In this document: in pieces, positions 24,833 through 32,789 of the stretch | Position numbering within the stretch: position 1 is the stretch's first letter | How the letters are laid out: every line of letters starts with the position of its first letter | DNA from: JAJDXO01 sp965221855 | GTDB lineage: Bacteria; Pseudomonadota; Alphaproteobacteria; Rhodospirillales; UBA2165 | Assembly (NCBI GenBank): GCA_965221855.1 | Contig: CBDCSV010000010.1 | Span: forward strand, 372,001-436,000 | Direction of reading: 5' to 3' | DNA length: 64,000 nt | Notes under the pieces: generated by a model | The model's database searches: none | Told to the model about the DNA's origin: nothing | What the model saw: only the letters and a program-made list of their open reading frames with translations | Program-made: the position numbers and the translations under genes

Positions 24833-26101
24833 ATGCGAAACGGCCGGGAAATTTTGAACAAGGGGATCCTTCTGCTTGCTTTTCTGGCTGGAAGTGGCGG
24901 CATCCTGTATTTGAAATTAGCGGAATCTCCGACCCCAGTGATCATTGGGTTTCCCATTGTAATTTTATTTGTTTATTCGCTGATTGCGCTCACAGTTAGT
25001 GACAAACTCATTTACGAGATAATCGGGGATAATTGTTATTATCTTGGCTTTGTGTTCACACTGACGAGCCTCGCTGTTACGCTCTACCTGCTCGAAGCAG
25101 CCCCGCAAGGTCAATTGCTCAGGAGTACGATTTCCGGGTTCGGCGTCGCACTTTCCTCGACAATCGTCGGCATTGTGTTGCGGGTCCTGATGCAGAGGAT
25201 GGCCCCCGATATTGCGCAGCAAGAAGGCGAGGCGCGCGCCGATCTCGATCTCGCCGTCCGCGACTTCCGCACCCATCTCAGCATGAGCATCGGCGAGTTG
25301 AAACGCTATTCGGTCGAAACGAGCCAAGTATTGGCGGAGCAGCGCGCCGCCCTGCAAGAGGGCATACAGCGGGATGCGCACACATATCGGGAAGCCGTGG
25401 AAGAGGGCATTGCCGGATTTCGCAAGGCGCTTGGCGACATTGCGGCGGCTCTCTCCGAACCCGAAGCCGAGACCCGGGATGCGGTTCGTCGAAACATTGA
25501 GGAGTACCGGCAGATACTCGAAGGCACCATGACCGACCTACGCAATGTCCTGGACGAAGCGGTTCGGGCGTTTGCCGAATACCGGGATGAGGCGGGCCGG
25601 TTGGCGAGCCTGAGCCGGACGACCTTCGAGCAAACGGGAGAGAGCGCGGACGCCGCTCGCAACGAACTGGAACGCATGAAGGCGTTGAGCGAAAGCATAG
25701 TAGCATTGTCGAGCGAGAGTCGCGGCCTGGATGCGGTGCTGTCCGGCCTAGTTGGCAGGCTCGCAACGGTCGAGGACGGCATTGCAGCGAAGCTCGAACC
25801 CGCCGTTGCGCGCATGAGCGAGGGCGCGGCGGCCGTTTCCGCCGTCCTGGCGGACTCGTCCGGGAAACTAAAATCGGCTGCGGAGCGCTTCGAGGCCGCG
25901 GCGGAACGCACGGCTGCGGCCGACATGCAAACGAACATCGCCGGCGCATCGGAACGCATTGCCGATGCGGCGGGCAGGCTGGAATCGGCGAATGCCGCGC
26001 TCGCGACGGCCATAGCGCAACTCGGCGAATTGGCGGATAGAACGGCACAGCCTGGACGAACCGGCATTCTAGGCGGTGTGTTCGGCACCCGTGGCCGCTA
26101 G
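24833..26101 (+). CDS. MotA/ExbB/ZorA-like membrane protein with long coiled-coil tail (cassette gene 3)
   Basis: 422 residues. Predicted membrane helices: 11-30, 36-56, 69-88 and 98-121. The last two (LGFVFTLTSLAVTLYLL and SGFGVALSSTIVGIVLR) resemble the paired pore helices of MotA/TolQ/ExbB channels, with small residues and threonines. From about 130 to 400 it is almost entirely charged, heptad-like helix, the layout of ZorA, whose cytoplasmic tail rises from a MotA-like ring. The next gene supplies the MotB/OmpA-type partner. Similarity is by architecture and motif impression, not by search. The 5' part is visibly more AT-rich than its surroundings. Confidence 0.65.
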   Translation: MRNGREILNKGILLLAFLAGSGGILYLKLAESPTPVIIGFPIVILFVYSLIALTVSDKLIYEIIGDNCYYLGFVFTLTSLAVTLYLLEAAPQGQLLRSTISGFGVALSSTIVGIVLRVLMQRMAPDIAQQEGEARADLDLAVRDFRTHLSMSIGELKRYSVETSQVLAEQRAALQEGIQRDAHTYREAVEEGIAGFRKALGDIAAALSEPEAETRDAVRRNIEEYRQILEGTMTDLRNVLDEAVRAFAEYRDEAGRLASLSRTTFEQTGESADAARNELERMKALSESIVALSSESRGLDAVLSGLVGRLATVEDGIAAKLEPAVARMSEGAAAVSAVLADSSGKLKSAAERFEAAAERTAAADMQTNIAGASERIADAAGRLESANAALATAIAQLGELADRTAQPGRTGILGGVFGTRGR

Positions 26102-26178
26102 AAGAAACGGGGCGCAGAGCGGTGCGCAGATACTTCCCTGCGGCGAATTCCAGCAGTCAGTACCACCGGGGCGCTATC

Positions 26179-27864
26179 ATGGGCCTCACTGTCGCCGAGG
26201 CGTTCATGCTGATCGCTTTCGTGCTGCTGATGCTCCTCCTGTTCTGGCGCCATGAACTGCTGTTGGGTGGTCAAGGAGTTGTTGTGCCAAAAGGGCAGTT
26301 GGAAAAATTGAAGACTGACGCCGAGCGAGCGTCAGGGGTATCGGAGCGCCAATTGCAGGCGTTGAAAGACGGCGCGGTTACGGTTCTGCCGGAACGGCTT
26401 GAGGATTTGAAGAGACAGGCCGAGCGAGCGTCGGGCGTATCGGAGCAGCACTTGCAGGCGCTAAAGAGGGGCGCAGTTACGATTCCACCGGAACGGCTTG
26501 AGGATTTGGAGAAACAGGCAGGGTTGGTGGAAGACCCGGCGCGGCGCGCGCTAGCGGAAGCGGCGGCGGAGTTGGAGCCGGACGTGTTGCGAAAGCTGAC
26601 GCAACTTGCGCGAGACCCGAAAGCGCTTTCGGCGGATACGGTCCCGGTGTCGCCGGAGCGTCTGGCGGAGTTGGAGGGCTACGAGCAATGGGTCGAAGAG
26701 AACGAGGACGAGACCGTCGAGGCGTTGGCATTGCGCCGGGAGCTCGATCCGGACGGGGAGCACAGCAACGAAGGGCTGGTGACCCGGATCAAGGACCTGC
26801 TGGCAAAGGAGCGCGCCGTCGATAGCCAACTTGCGGCGGTCAAGGACCGGCTCGCCAAAGACGCGGCGGCGCGCGGGGAATTTATCGACAATCTGAAACG
26901 CGAGCTTGCGGTGGACGTGGAGAAGGCGGGCGGAAAGATCGATCCGTCCGGCCGGGTCGTCTTTCCCGAAACTGTGGTGTTCGAGACCGGCAGCGCCGTT
27001 ATTCCGCCGGGCTTCACGGCCGTGCTGGATAACATTTGCCCCCGATGGCTGGCGGAACTCAGGAACTCGGCCGACCGGTTCGACATCGACGAAATCCGTA
27101 TTGAGGGCCATTCCTCGCCGGAATGGGCCAGCGCGCAAACGAAACGGGACGCGTGGGTGGCGAATCTCGGCCTGTCGCAGCGCCGGGCACAATCGGTGCT
27201 GGTGCATTGCCTGGACCATGTGGCCGGAACGCCGCTCGGCGAATGGGCGCGAGGCAAGCTCACAGCGGTCGGCTACTCGTCGTCTAGGCCCGTAACGTTG
27301 GACGGAAAGGAAGACGCGGGCGCGTCGCGGCGCGTCGTGCTCGGCCATGAATTCAACCGCGACAGGCTGATCGCCGATCTTGGAGACGCTGGCCGAGTGG
27401 AAGTCGCCACCAGCGCGATCCGGCCAATCGCCGGCAAGGCGCTGGTGATTGACGCAGATTCGATAAAGGTCGGGGAAGCCGCGACTCGGGTCCGGCTCGA
27501 CGGAATCGACGCGCCCGAACTCAAACAGCCCTGTATTGCGGCGGATGGGTCCGAATGGGCCTGCGGGCGCGAGGCCAGCTTGGCGTTGCGACGGCATATT
27601 GCAGGCCGCAATGTGGTCTGTGAGCACCTGCGTCCCGGCCTGATGCGGCTGCGGGGCGTATGCCGGATCGATGGCGAGGAAGGCGAACTGAACCGTTGGG
27701 TGGTGGAAGCCGGATGGGCCTTTGCGTTCGTCAAGTCCTCAAGGGCCTATGCAGGCGACGAAGACGCTGCCCGCAAGGCCAGGCGGGGAATCTGGTCCGG
27801 CAAGGCGCCCATGCCGCCGTGGGAATGGCGCCGAAACCGGAGACGCGACAGCGGCACTCGCTAG
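26179..27864 (+). CDS. MotB/ZorB-like OmpA protein fused to a staphylococcal-nuclease domain (cassette gene 4)
   Basis: 561 residues from the ATG at 26179 (an upstream GTG at 26122 would add 19). One membrane helix (about 2-27) is followed by two 33-residue repeats (48-113), a helical linker, an OmpA/MotB-type peptidoglycan-binding domain (about 255-390; EIRIEGHSSPEW, NLGLSQRRAQSV, SRRVVLGHEF) and a C-terminal SNase/TNase domain (about 418-550). Nuclease residues matching D19, D21, R35, D40, E43 and R87 of the S. aureus enzyme are present as D425, D427, R439, D444, E447 and R492. With a single N-terminal anchor, both folded domains should be periplasmic. It follows the ZorA-like gene by 77 bp. 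Confidence 0.8.
   Translation: MGLTVAEAFMLIAFVLLMLLLFWRHELLLGGQGVVVPKGQLEKLKTDAERASGVSERQLQALKDGAVTVLPERLEDLKRQAERASGVSEQHLQALKRGAVTIPPERLEDLEKQAGLVEDPARRALAEAAAELEPDVLRKLTQLARDPKALSADTVPVSPERLAELEGYEQWVEENEDETVEALALRRELDPDGEHSNEGLVTRIKDLLAKERAVDSQLAAVKDRLAKDAAARGEFIDNLKRELAVDVEKAGGKIDPSGRVVFPETVVFETGSAVIPPGFTAVLDNICPRWLAELRNSADRFDIDEIRIEGHSSPEWASAQTKRDAWVANLGLSQRRAQSVLVHCLDHVAGTPLGEWARGKLTAVGYSSSRPVTLDGKEDAGASRRVVLGHEFNRDRLIADLGDAGRVEVATSAIRPIAGKALVIDADSIKVGEAATRVRLDGIDAPELKQPCIAADGSEWACGREASLALRRHIAGRNVVCEHLRPGLMRLRGVCRIDGEEGELNRWVVEAGWAFAFVKSSRAYAGDEDAARKARRGIWSGKAPMPPWEWRRNRRRDSGTR
26320..26517 (+). repeat. Tandem 99-bp repeat inside the OmpA-SNase gene
   Basis: Two in-frame copies (26320-26418 and 26419-26517) encode 33-residue units beginning AERASGVSE and ending in PPERLEDLxxQ or LPERLEDLKRQ. 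DNA identity is high, and shorter PERLxxL echoes lie on both sides, pointing to recent duplication of a periplasmic spacer element. Confidence 0.85.
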
Positions 27865-27957
27865 GAGATTGCGCCCGGCCGGGCCGCGCTATTTGCTGGC
27901 TCCGTCTTCCCGGCGGCCTTACATTTACCCCTACGTTGACACGAACAGGAGGCCGCC

Positions 27958-28425
27958 GTGGCCGGAACAATCGAAGCACGCCTGCGGGAGAAGGGGATCG
28001 AGCTGCCCCAAGCCGCCTCGCCCGTCGCCAACTACATGCCCTGGGTGGTGACCGGCAATCTGGTGTTTATTTCCGGCCAACTCCCCCTCCGGAACGGCGA
28101 ACTCGGATATCCGGGCCGATTGGGAGAGAACATTGCCATGGAGGATGGGGTCTCGGCGGCGCGGGTCTGCGGCCTCAATCTCGTTGCGCAATTGCGCAAC
28201 GCCTGCGGGGGCGACCTGGACCGGGTGGCGCAGGCGGTCAAATTGACGGGCTATATCAACTCGGCGCCCGATTTCACCGACCTGCCGGCGGTGATGAACG
28301 GCTGCTCGGACCTGATCTTCGAAATCTTCGAGGACAAGGGCCGCCATGCGCGCGCCGCGGTGGGCTGCTCCGCCCTGCCCCTCGGGTCCGCCGTCGAAGT
28401 GGACGGCGTGTTCGAGATCAACTGA
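27958..28425 (+). CDS. RidA/YjgF family protein
   Basis: 155 residues, RidA-like fold that hydrolyses reactive enamine/imine intermediates in the best-studied members. Blocks: VVTGNLVFISGQLP near residue 30-43, GRLGENIAMEDG, and the C-terminal HARAAVGCSALPLGSAVEVDG with the Arg that binds the carboxylate. A GTG start at 27958 is chosen because ACAGGAGG sits 6 bp upstream. Followed 10 bp later by a VOC protein. It marks the return to ordinary chromosomal genes after the envelope cassette. Confidence 0.88.
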   Translation: MAGTIEARLREKGIELPQAASPVANYMPWVVTGNLVFISGQLPLRNGELGYPGRLGENIAMEDGVSAARVCGLNLVAQLRNACGGDLDRVAQAVKLTGYINSAPDFTDLPAVMNGCSDLIFEIFEDKGRHARAAVGCSALPLGSAVEVDGVFEIN

Positions 28426-28435
28426 GGAGGCGGGG

Positions 28436-28819
28436 ATGGAATTCAAACGGATTGATCATACGGCCCTGCATGTGAGCGACCTCGCCAGGTCCAAGGCGTT
28501 CTACGAGACGCATTTCGGTTTCGAGACCTATTTCGAGCACCAAGTCCCGCAAGGGCCCTCGGGGCCGTTCGGGATCGCCTATCTCCGGCTCGGCGATACG
28601 GTGCTCGAGCTCACCGGCTATGCCGATCCGCCGGTCAACGGTTTCCACTTCTGCCTCGAAACCGACGACTTCGAAGGCGCGGTGAAGACGCTCCGGGACG
28701 CCGGCGTCGAGGTCCAGACCCCGCCCCACAAGACCGCCGCCCGCGAGCCCCGGGAGGAGCACTGGACCCGGGTGGTCTTCAAGGGCCCGGACGGCGAACT
28801 GATCGAGATCAGGGGGTAA
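28436..28819 (+). CDS. VOC (glyoxalase/bleomycin-resistance) superfamily protein
   Basis: 127 residues, one vicinal-oxygen-chelate module pair. The start FKRIDHTALHVSDLARSKAFYE supplies the first metal His; DTVLELTGY and HFCLETDDFEGAVKTL follow, and GPDGELIEIRG ends with the usual Glu ligand. Good ribosome-binding site GAGGAGGCGGGG before the ATG. Probably a lactoylglutathione-lyase-like or isomerase enzyme; the substrate cannot be told. Likely co-transcribed with the RidA gene. Confidence 0.88.
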   Translation: MEFKRIDHTALHVSDLARSKAFYETHFGFETYFEHQVPQGPSGPFGIAYLRLGDTVLELTGYADPPVNGFHFCLETDDFEGAVKTLRDAGVEVQTPPHKTAAREPREEHWTRVVFKGPDGELIEIRG

Positions 28820-28890
28820 CGGCATTCCGCTGCTTGGGCCCTCCCCGCCCGCCTCTTGCCCCCTTGTTCCCCCTCGCCTAGTCTTTGCTA

Positions 28891-30054
28891 ATGCCCGATG
28901 GGAACGAACAAATCACCGTCAAGGTGGTGGCCCACATCTCGGAAGTGGACGCCGGCGGGTGGGACGCCTGCGCCGGCGGCGTCAATCCCTTCGTCAGCCA
29001 CGCCTTTCTGAACGCACTCGAGGAGTCCGGCTCGGTGACCGCGCGCACCGGCTGGCAGCCCCAGCATCTGGTGGTCGAGGACGGGAACGGTGACGTGGCG
29101 GCCTGCGCGCCGCTCTATCTCAAGAGCCATTCCTATGGCGAGTACGTGTTCGATTGGGGCTGGGCCGATGCCTGGGAGCGCGCCGGCGGCAGCTACTATC
29201 CCAAGCTGCAATCGGCGGTTCCGTTCACCCCGGCGACGGGCCCGCGGCTGCTGATCCGTGAAGACGCGCCGGATAAGCTCCACGATATTCTGCTGTCGGC
29301 CATGGTCCAACTGGCACGCCAGCACGAGGTCTCGTCGCTGCACATCACCTTCCCCCCGAAGGAACAGTGGGACCGCATGGGGGCGGCCGGTTTCCTCAAG
29401 CGGACCGGCAAGCAGTTTCACTGGGAAAACCGGGGGTATGAGAACTTCGATGATTTCCTGGGCCGGCTCGCGTCCCGCAAACGCAAGGCGATCCGCAAGG
29501 AACGCCGGGAGGTACGGGACCAGGGGGTGCGGCTCCGGGCCCTCGCCGGCGACGAGATCACCCCCGGCCATTGGGACGCCTTCTATCACTTCTACATCGA
29601 CACCATCGACCGCAAATGGGGGCGCCCCTATCTCAATCGGGAGTTCTTCGCCATCCTCGGCGAGACCCTATCGGAGCTCGCCGTCATGGTGGTCGGCGAG
29701 GAAGACGGCGACTTGATCTGCGGCGCCCTCAATCTCAAGGGCGAGGATACGCTCTACGGCCGCAATTGGGGATGCTCCAGGGACTTCAGATTCCTGCATT
29801 TCGAGGCCTGCTACTACCAGGCCATCGACTACGCCATCCGGCACGGCCTGCGGTGGGTGGAGGCCGGCGCTCAGGGCCCCCATAAGATCCAGCGAGGGTA
29901 TCTGCCGCAGGAAATCTACTCGGCGCACTACATCGACGATCCCAGCTTCGCCAGCGCCGTGAAGGATTTCGTCGAGCGCGAGGCCCGCGAGGTAGAATAC
30001 GAGATCGCCGGGCTGATGCAGTACTCGCCCTACCGCTCGACGGAAAACGATTAG
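28891..30054 (+). CDS. GNAT-like acyltransferase, DUF482/peptidogalycan family
   Basis: 387 residues of the DUF482 family, predicted FemAB-like GNAT fold. Typical blocks are NPFVSHAFLNALEESGSV near the N-terminus, GWQPQHLVVED, LKSHSYGEYVFDWGWADA, SRKRKAIRKERREV, GRNWGC and the C-terminal GAQGPHKIQRGYLP. The ATG at 28891 is preferred over a TTG two codons earlier. It converges with iclR. Substrate unknown; fatty-acyl or aminoacyl transfer has been suggested for the wider fold. Confidence 0.85.
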   Translation: MPDGNEQITVKVVAHISEVDAGGWDACAGGVNPFVSHAFLNALEESGSVTARTGWQPQHLVVEDGNGDVAACAPLYLKSHSYGEYVFDWGWADAWERAGGSYYPKLQSAVPFTPATGPRLLIREDAPDKLHDILLSAMVQLARQHEVSSLHITFPPKEQWDRMGAAGFLKRTGKQFHWENRGYENFDDFLGRLASRKRKAIRKERREVRDQGVRLRALAGDEITPGHWDAFYHFYIDTIDRKWGRPYLNREFFAILGETLSELAVMVVGEEDGDLICGALNLKGEDTLYGRNWGCSRDFRFLHFEACYYQAIDYAIRHGLRWVEAGAQGPHKIQRGYLPQEIYSAHYIDDPSFASAVKDFVEREAREVEYEIAGLMQYSPYRSTEND

Positions 30055-30063
30055 CTTCCGGAA

Positions 30064-30819
30064 TCAGGCGGCGGCGCCAAGCGCCGTCTCGATGCGCCGG
30101 CAAAATTCCAGGAGTTCCGCCGTCAGCGTGTCTTCGTTGTCGTAGAACCGGGTCGCCGGCACCGGCACGGAAATCGCGCCGACGCCGCCCAGGGAATCCC
30201 GCACCGCGGCGCTGACCGCGCAGATGCCCTTGATGTGCTCCTCCCGGTCGAAGGCAAGGCCGGTGCGCCGCACCTCGCCGAGCTCTTCCATCAGGTGGGC
30301 GACCCGGCCGGGCTCCGTCGGCAGTTCGGCCTCGGCGAGCGCCTCCGCCCGCGGGATATCCAGGGCGGCCAGGATCGCCTTGCCGTGGGCGGAGCAGTGC
30401 ATGGGGAAGGCGTCGCCGAGGCTGAACTCGGCGCGCAGTTGGTTGGGCGCCACCACCTGATCGACGAAAACCGCGTCGTCGCCGTCCAGCACCGCGAAAT
30501 CGACGGTTTCGTTGATCCGGCGGGAAAGCTCCTCCAGATAGGGATGCGCGATCCGCGCCATATCGGCGCGCGCCGTCGTCGCCAGCCGGGCCAGAGCCGG
30601 ACCCAGCCGGACCCGGCCCTCGGGGCTGGCCGCCATCACCCAGCCTTCGGTCTCCAGGGCTCCGACGATCCGCTGAACCGTCGAACGCGGGAGTCCGGTC
30701 CGCGATGCAATCCGGCCGAGGCTGAGGCCGCCCGCCTCCCCTTCGAGCGCCCGCAGGACGGCGGCGGCCCGGGCGATGACCTGGATACCGGTCTTGCGGT
30801 TTTTCGACGTGTCTGCCAT
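30064..30819 (-). CDS. IclR family transcriptional regulator
   Basis: 251 residues: an N-terminal winged helix-turn-helix (about 12-75; LSLGRIASRTGLPRSTVQRIVGALE) and a C-terminal IclR effector domain (HCSAHGKAILAAL, DREEHIKGICAVSAAVRD, VGAISVPVPA). It is the last gene of dctP-dctQ-dctM-iclR, starting 15 bp after dctM, and so is likely to regulate that TRAP transporter or the linked catabolism. A palindrome in the dctP promoter region is a candidate site. Confidence 0.92.
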   Translation of the reverse strand: MADTSKNRKTGIQVIARAAAVLRALEGEAGGLSLGRIASRTGLPRSTVQRIVGALETEGWVMAASPEGRVRLGPALARLATTARADMARIAHPYLEELSRRINETVDFAVLDGDDAVFVDQVVAPNQLRAEFSLGDAFPMHCSAHGKAILAALDIPRAEALAEAELPTEPGRVAHLMEELGEVRRTGLAFDREEHIKGICAVSAAVRDSLGGVGAISVPVPATRFYDNEDTLTAELLEFCRRIETALGAAA

Positions 30820-30834
30820 GGCCCCGCCGCCTTG

Positions 30835-32169
30835 TTACAGGAAGGAAAATTGCAGCAGACCCGTACTCAGAACCGGATAGTTGATCAGGACGATCAGGAC
30901 CAGCAGCATGGTGACCGCGAACGGGAAGGCGCCCGAGAAGATATCGTAGAGAGTCACGTTCGGATCGTTGATCGTACTCTTGATGACGAAGCACGATATT
31001 CCCAGGGGCGGGGTCAGCAGGCCGATCTCGGCGCCGACCACGGTGACGATGCCGAACCAGATCAGATCCACGCCGAATTCCTCGAGCGCGGTCAGGAACA
31101 GGGGCACGACGATCAGGATGATCGATGCCGTGTCCAGGATGGTGCCCAGCGCCAGCATCAGGATCACATACATGGTCAAGATCTGGCCGAGCGTGAGATC
31201 CAGACCGGTGAGCCATTCGCTGAACATGGTCGGCAGGCCGGTGACGCCCAGCATCCGGCTGTACATGCTGGCGGCGATGATCAGGAACAGAATGGCCGAG
31301 GTGATGTAGCCGGTTTCGACCAGCACCTCCCATAGATCACTCCACGACAGGGCGCGCTTGAACCAGGCGATGAGCATGGCGGCCAGGGATCCCATGGCGC
31401 CGGCTTCGACCGGGGTCACGACACCGCCGTAAATGCCGCCCAGCACCACCAGCACCAGGATGACGACCGGTGAAATCTTGGACACCAGATCGCCCCAGGT
31501 CATGTTGGCCCAGTCCTCGCCGGCCACGTCCTTGGAATCGTCGCCGCCGACGAAGCTCGGCCAGGCGTAGGACAGAATGAGGATCAGGATGCAGTAGGCG
31601 ATGGACAGGATGATTCCGGGGACGATGCCGGCGATGAACAACTGACCCACCGACTGCTCGGTGACGATGGCGTAAATGATCAGCATGGCGCTCGGCGGGA
31701 TCAGCATGCCGAGCACGCTGGACCCGGCGATCACGCCGACGGTAAACCGGGACTTGAAGCCGAACCGGTTCATCTCGGGCACCGCGACGCGGGTGAACAC
31801 CGAAGCCGACGCGATGGTCGAACCGGTGATCGAGGCAAAGATGGCGTTGGCGGCAACCGTCGCCATGCCGAGTCCGCCCCGGATGCGGTAGAACATGAAG
31901 TTGGCGACTTCGTAGACGTCCTTGCCCAGTCCCGCCTTGCTGACCACCAGTCCCATCAGGGCGAACAACGGCACGGTGGCGAAAACCTGCTCGGCCACCG
32001 TGTCGGCGATGGATTCGGACAACAGGGCGACCGCGATATCGACATTGTCGCGGATGATCCAGACGCCGATAAACGACACCATGCCGAGGGCGATGGGGAT
32101 GTAGAGCCCCGTATAAATCAGGACGACGATAAGGACGACGGAAGCGGCGCCGATTTCAACTGGGGACAT
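30835..32169 (-). CDS. dctM: TRAP transporter large membrane subunit DctM
   Basis: 444 residues with about 12 membrane segments, the ion-coupled transport subunit of a tripartite ATP-independent periplasmic transporter. GSTIASASVFTRVAVPEM, GSSVLGMLIPPSAMLIIYA, GTILDTASIILIVVPLF and EIGLLTPPLGISCFVIK are the classic DctM blocks. The start at MSPVEIGAAS is used; a longer frame to 32316 would run back into dctQ. It lies 20 bp after dctQ. The substrate is decided by DctP and is probably an organic acid. Confidence 0.94.
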   Translation of the reverse strand: MSPVEIGAASVVLIVVLIYTGLYIPIALGMVSFIGVWIIRDNVDIAVALLSESIADTVAEQVFATVPLFALMGLVVSKAGLGKDVYEVANFMFYRIRGGLGMATVAANAIFASITGSTIASASVFTRVAVPEMNRFGFKSRFTVGVIAGSSVLGMLIPPSAMLIIYAIVTEQSVGQLFIAGIVPGIILSIAYCILILILSYAWPSFVGGDDSKDVAGEDWANMTWGDLVSKISPVVILVLVVLGGIYGGVVTPVEAGAMGSLAAMLIAWFKRALSWSDLWEVLVETGYITSAILFLIIAASMYSRMLGVTGLPTMFSEWLTGLDLTLGQILTMYVILMLALGTILDTASIILIVVPLFLTALEEFGVDLIWFGIVTVVGAEIGLLTPPLGISCFVIKSTINDPNVTLYDIFSGAFPFAVTMLLVLIVLINYPVLSTGLLQFSFL

Positions 32170-32189
32170 ATGCCTACCTTCTCGCCCGG

Positions 32190-32756
32190 CTATCCGCCCG
32201 TGGGCGTTGTCTCGGGCTCGGCCCCTGCTCCGGGCCGCAGATAGCGGTACCCGAACGCCAGAAATTGCAGCAGGGTGACGAAACAGCCGAGAACGATAAT
32301 GACTTTGATGGGCCACTCGGGCGCGGTGAACACGCCTTCGTCGCCGACGTAATAATCATGGACCCAGGCGTCGATCATCTCGGGCACCGCGCCAACCAGC
32401 ACGATGGCCAAGAAGATGGCGCCGACGAGGTCGAACGCCGCACCCAGGAAGCGATGGGCGATAGGCTTCCGGGCCCGCATGAGATTGAAAAAACCCTCGG
32501 ACCGGGTCAAGCGGCCGCGGCGGGTCGCGTCGCCCAACTGAAGAAAAACGATCCCGACGATGGACAGTTCCACCAACTCCAGGACGCCGTGAAACGGACG
32601 GGCGAACAATGTCCGCGAAAACGCATCCACGTTGATCATCACCATGAGGGCGAAGATCCACAGCGACCCAATGGTATTCATCCAGGTCAGGACGAAATTG
32701 AGCAGGGTAACGAGGGCGCCGTCGCTTGACGGCGCCCTCGCGGACACTTCAGACAT
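32190..32756 (-). CDS. dctQ: TRAP transporter small membrane subunit DctQ
   Basis: 188 residues with four predicted membrane helices (about 20-42, 58-80, 100-122, 142-165), as usual for DctQ, which pairs with DctM. GVLELVELSIVGIVFLQLG is the typical second-helix region. ATG at 32756 is chosen; a GTG immediately before it is also possible. A strong perfect hairpin covers codons 6-15 (32711-32740), which may limit its expression relative to dctP. Confidence 0.9.
   Translation of the reverse strand: MSEVSARAPSSDGALVTLLNFVLTWMNTIGSLWIFALMVMINVDAFSRTLFARPFHGVLELVELSIVGIVFLQLGDATRRGRLTRSEGFFNLMRARKPIAHRFLGAAFDLVGAIFLAIVLVGAVPEMIDAWVHDYYVGDEGVFTAPEWPIKVIIVLGCFVTLLQFLAFGYRYLRPGAGAEPETTPTGG
32711..32740 (-). 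promoter_or_regulatory. Perfect 13-bp hairpin in the 5' coding part of dctQ
   Basis: CGAGGGCGCCGTC at 32711-32723 and its exact reverse complement at 32728-32740 are separated by four bases. The mRNA structure would be very stable and lies just after the dctP-dctQ junction. TRAP operons usually need more DctP than DctQM, so an RNA-processing, attenuation or stabilising stem is plausible. No U-run follows, so it is not a standard terminator. Confidence 0.65.
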
Positions 32757-32789
32757 CACGAGGTCCGCTGATCAGCTTGCGCTAACCGC

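Noticed and set aside
22617..27864. Complete type I or II Zorya system
   Set aside because: Although genes 3 and 4 resemble ZorA and ZorB in layout, no ZorC, ZorD or ZorE was found nearby, and the VWA-like gene and nuclease fusion do not belong to those types. It is therefore described as Zorya-like only.
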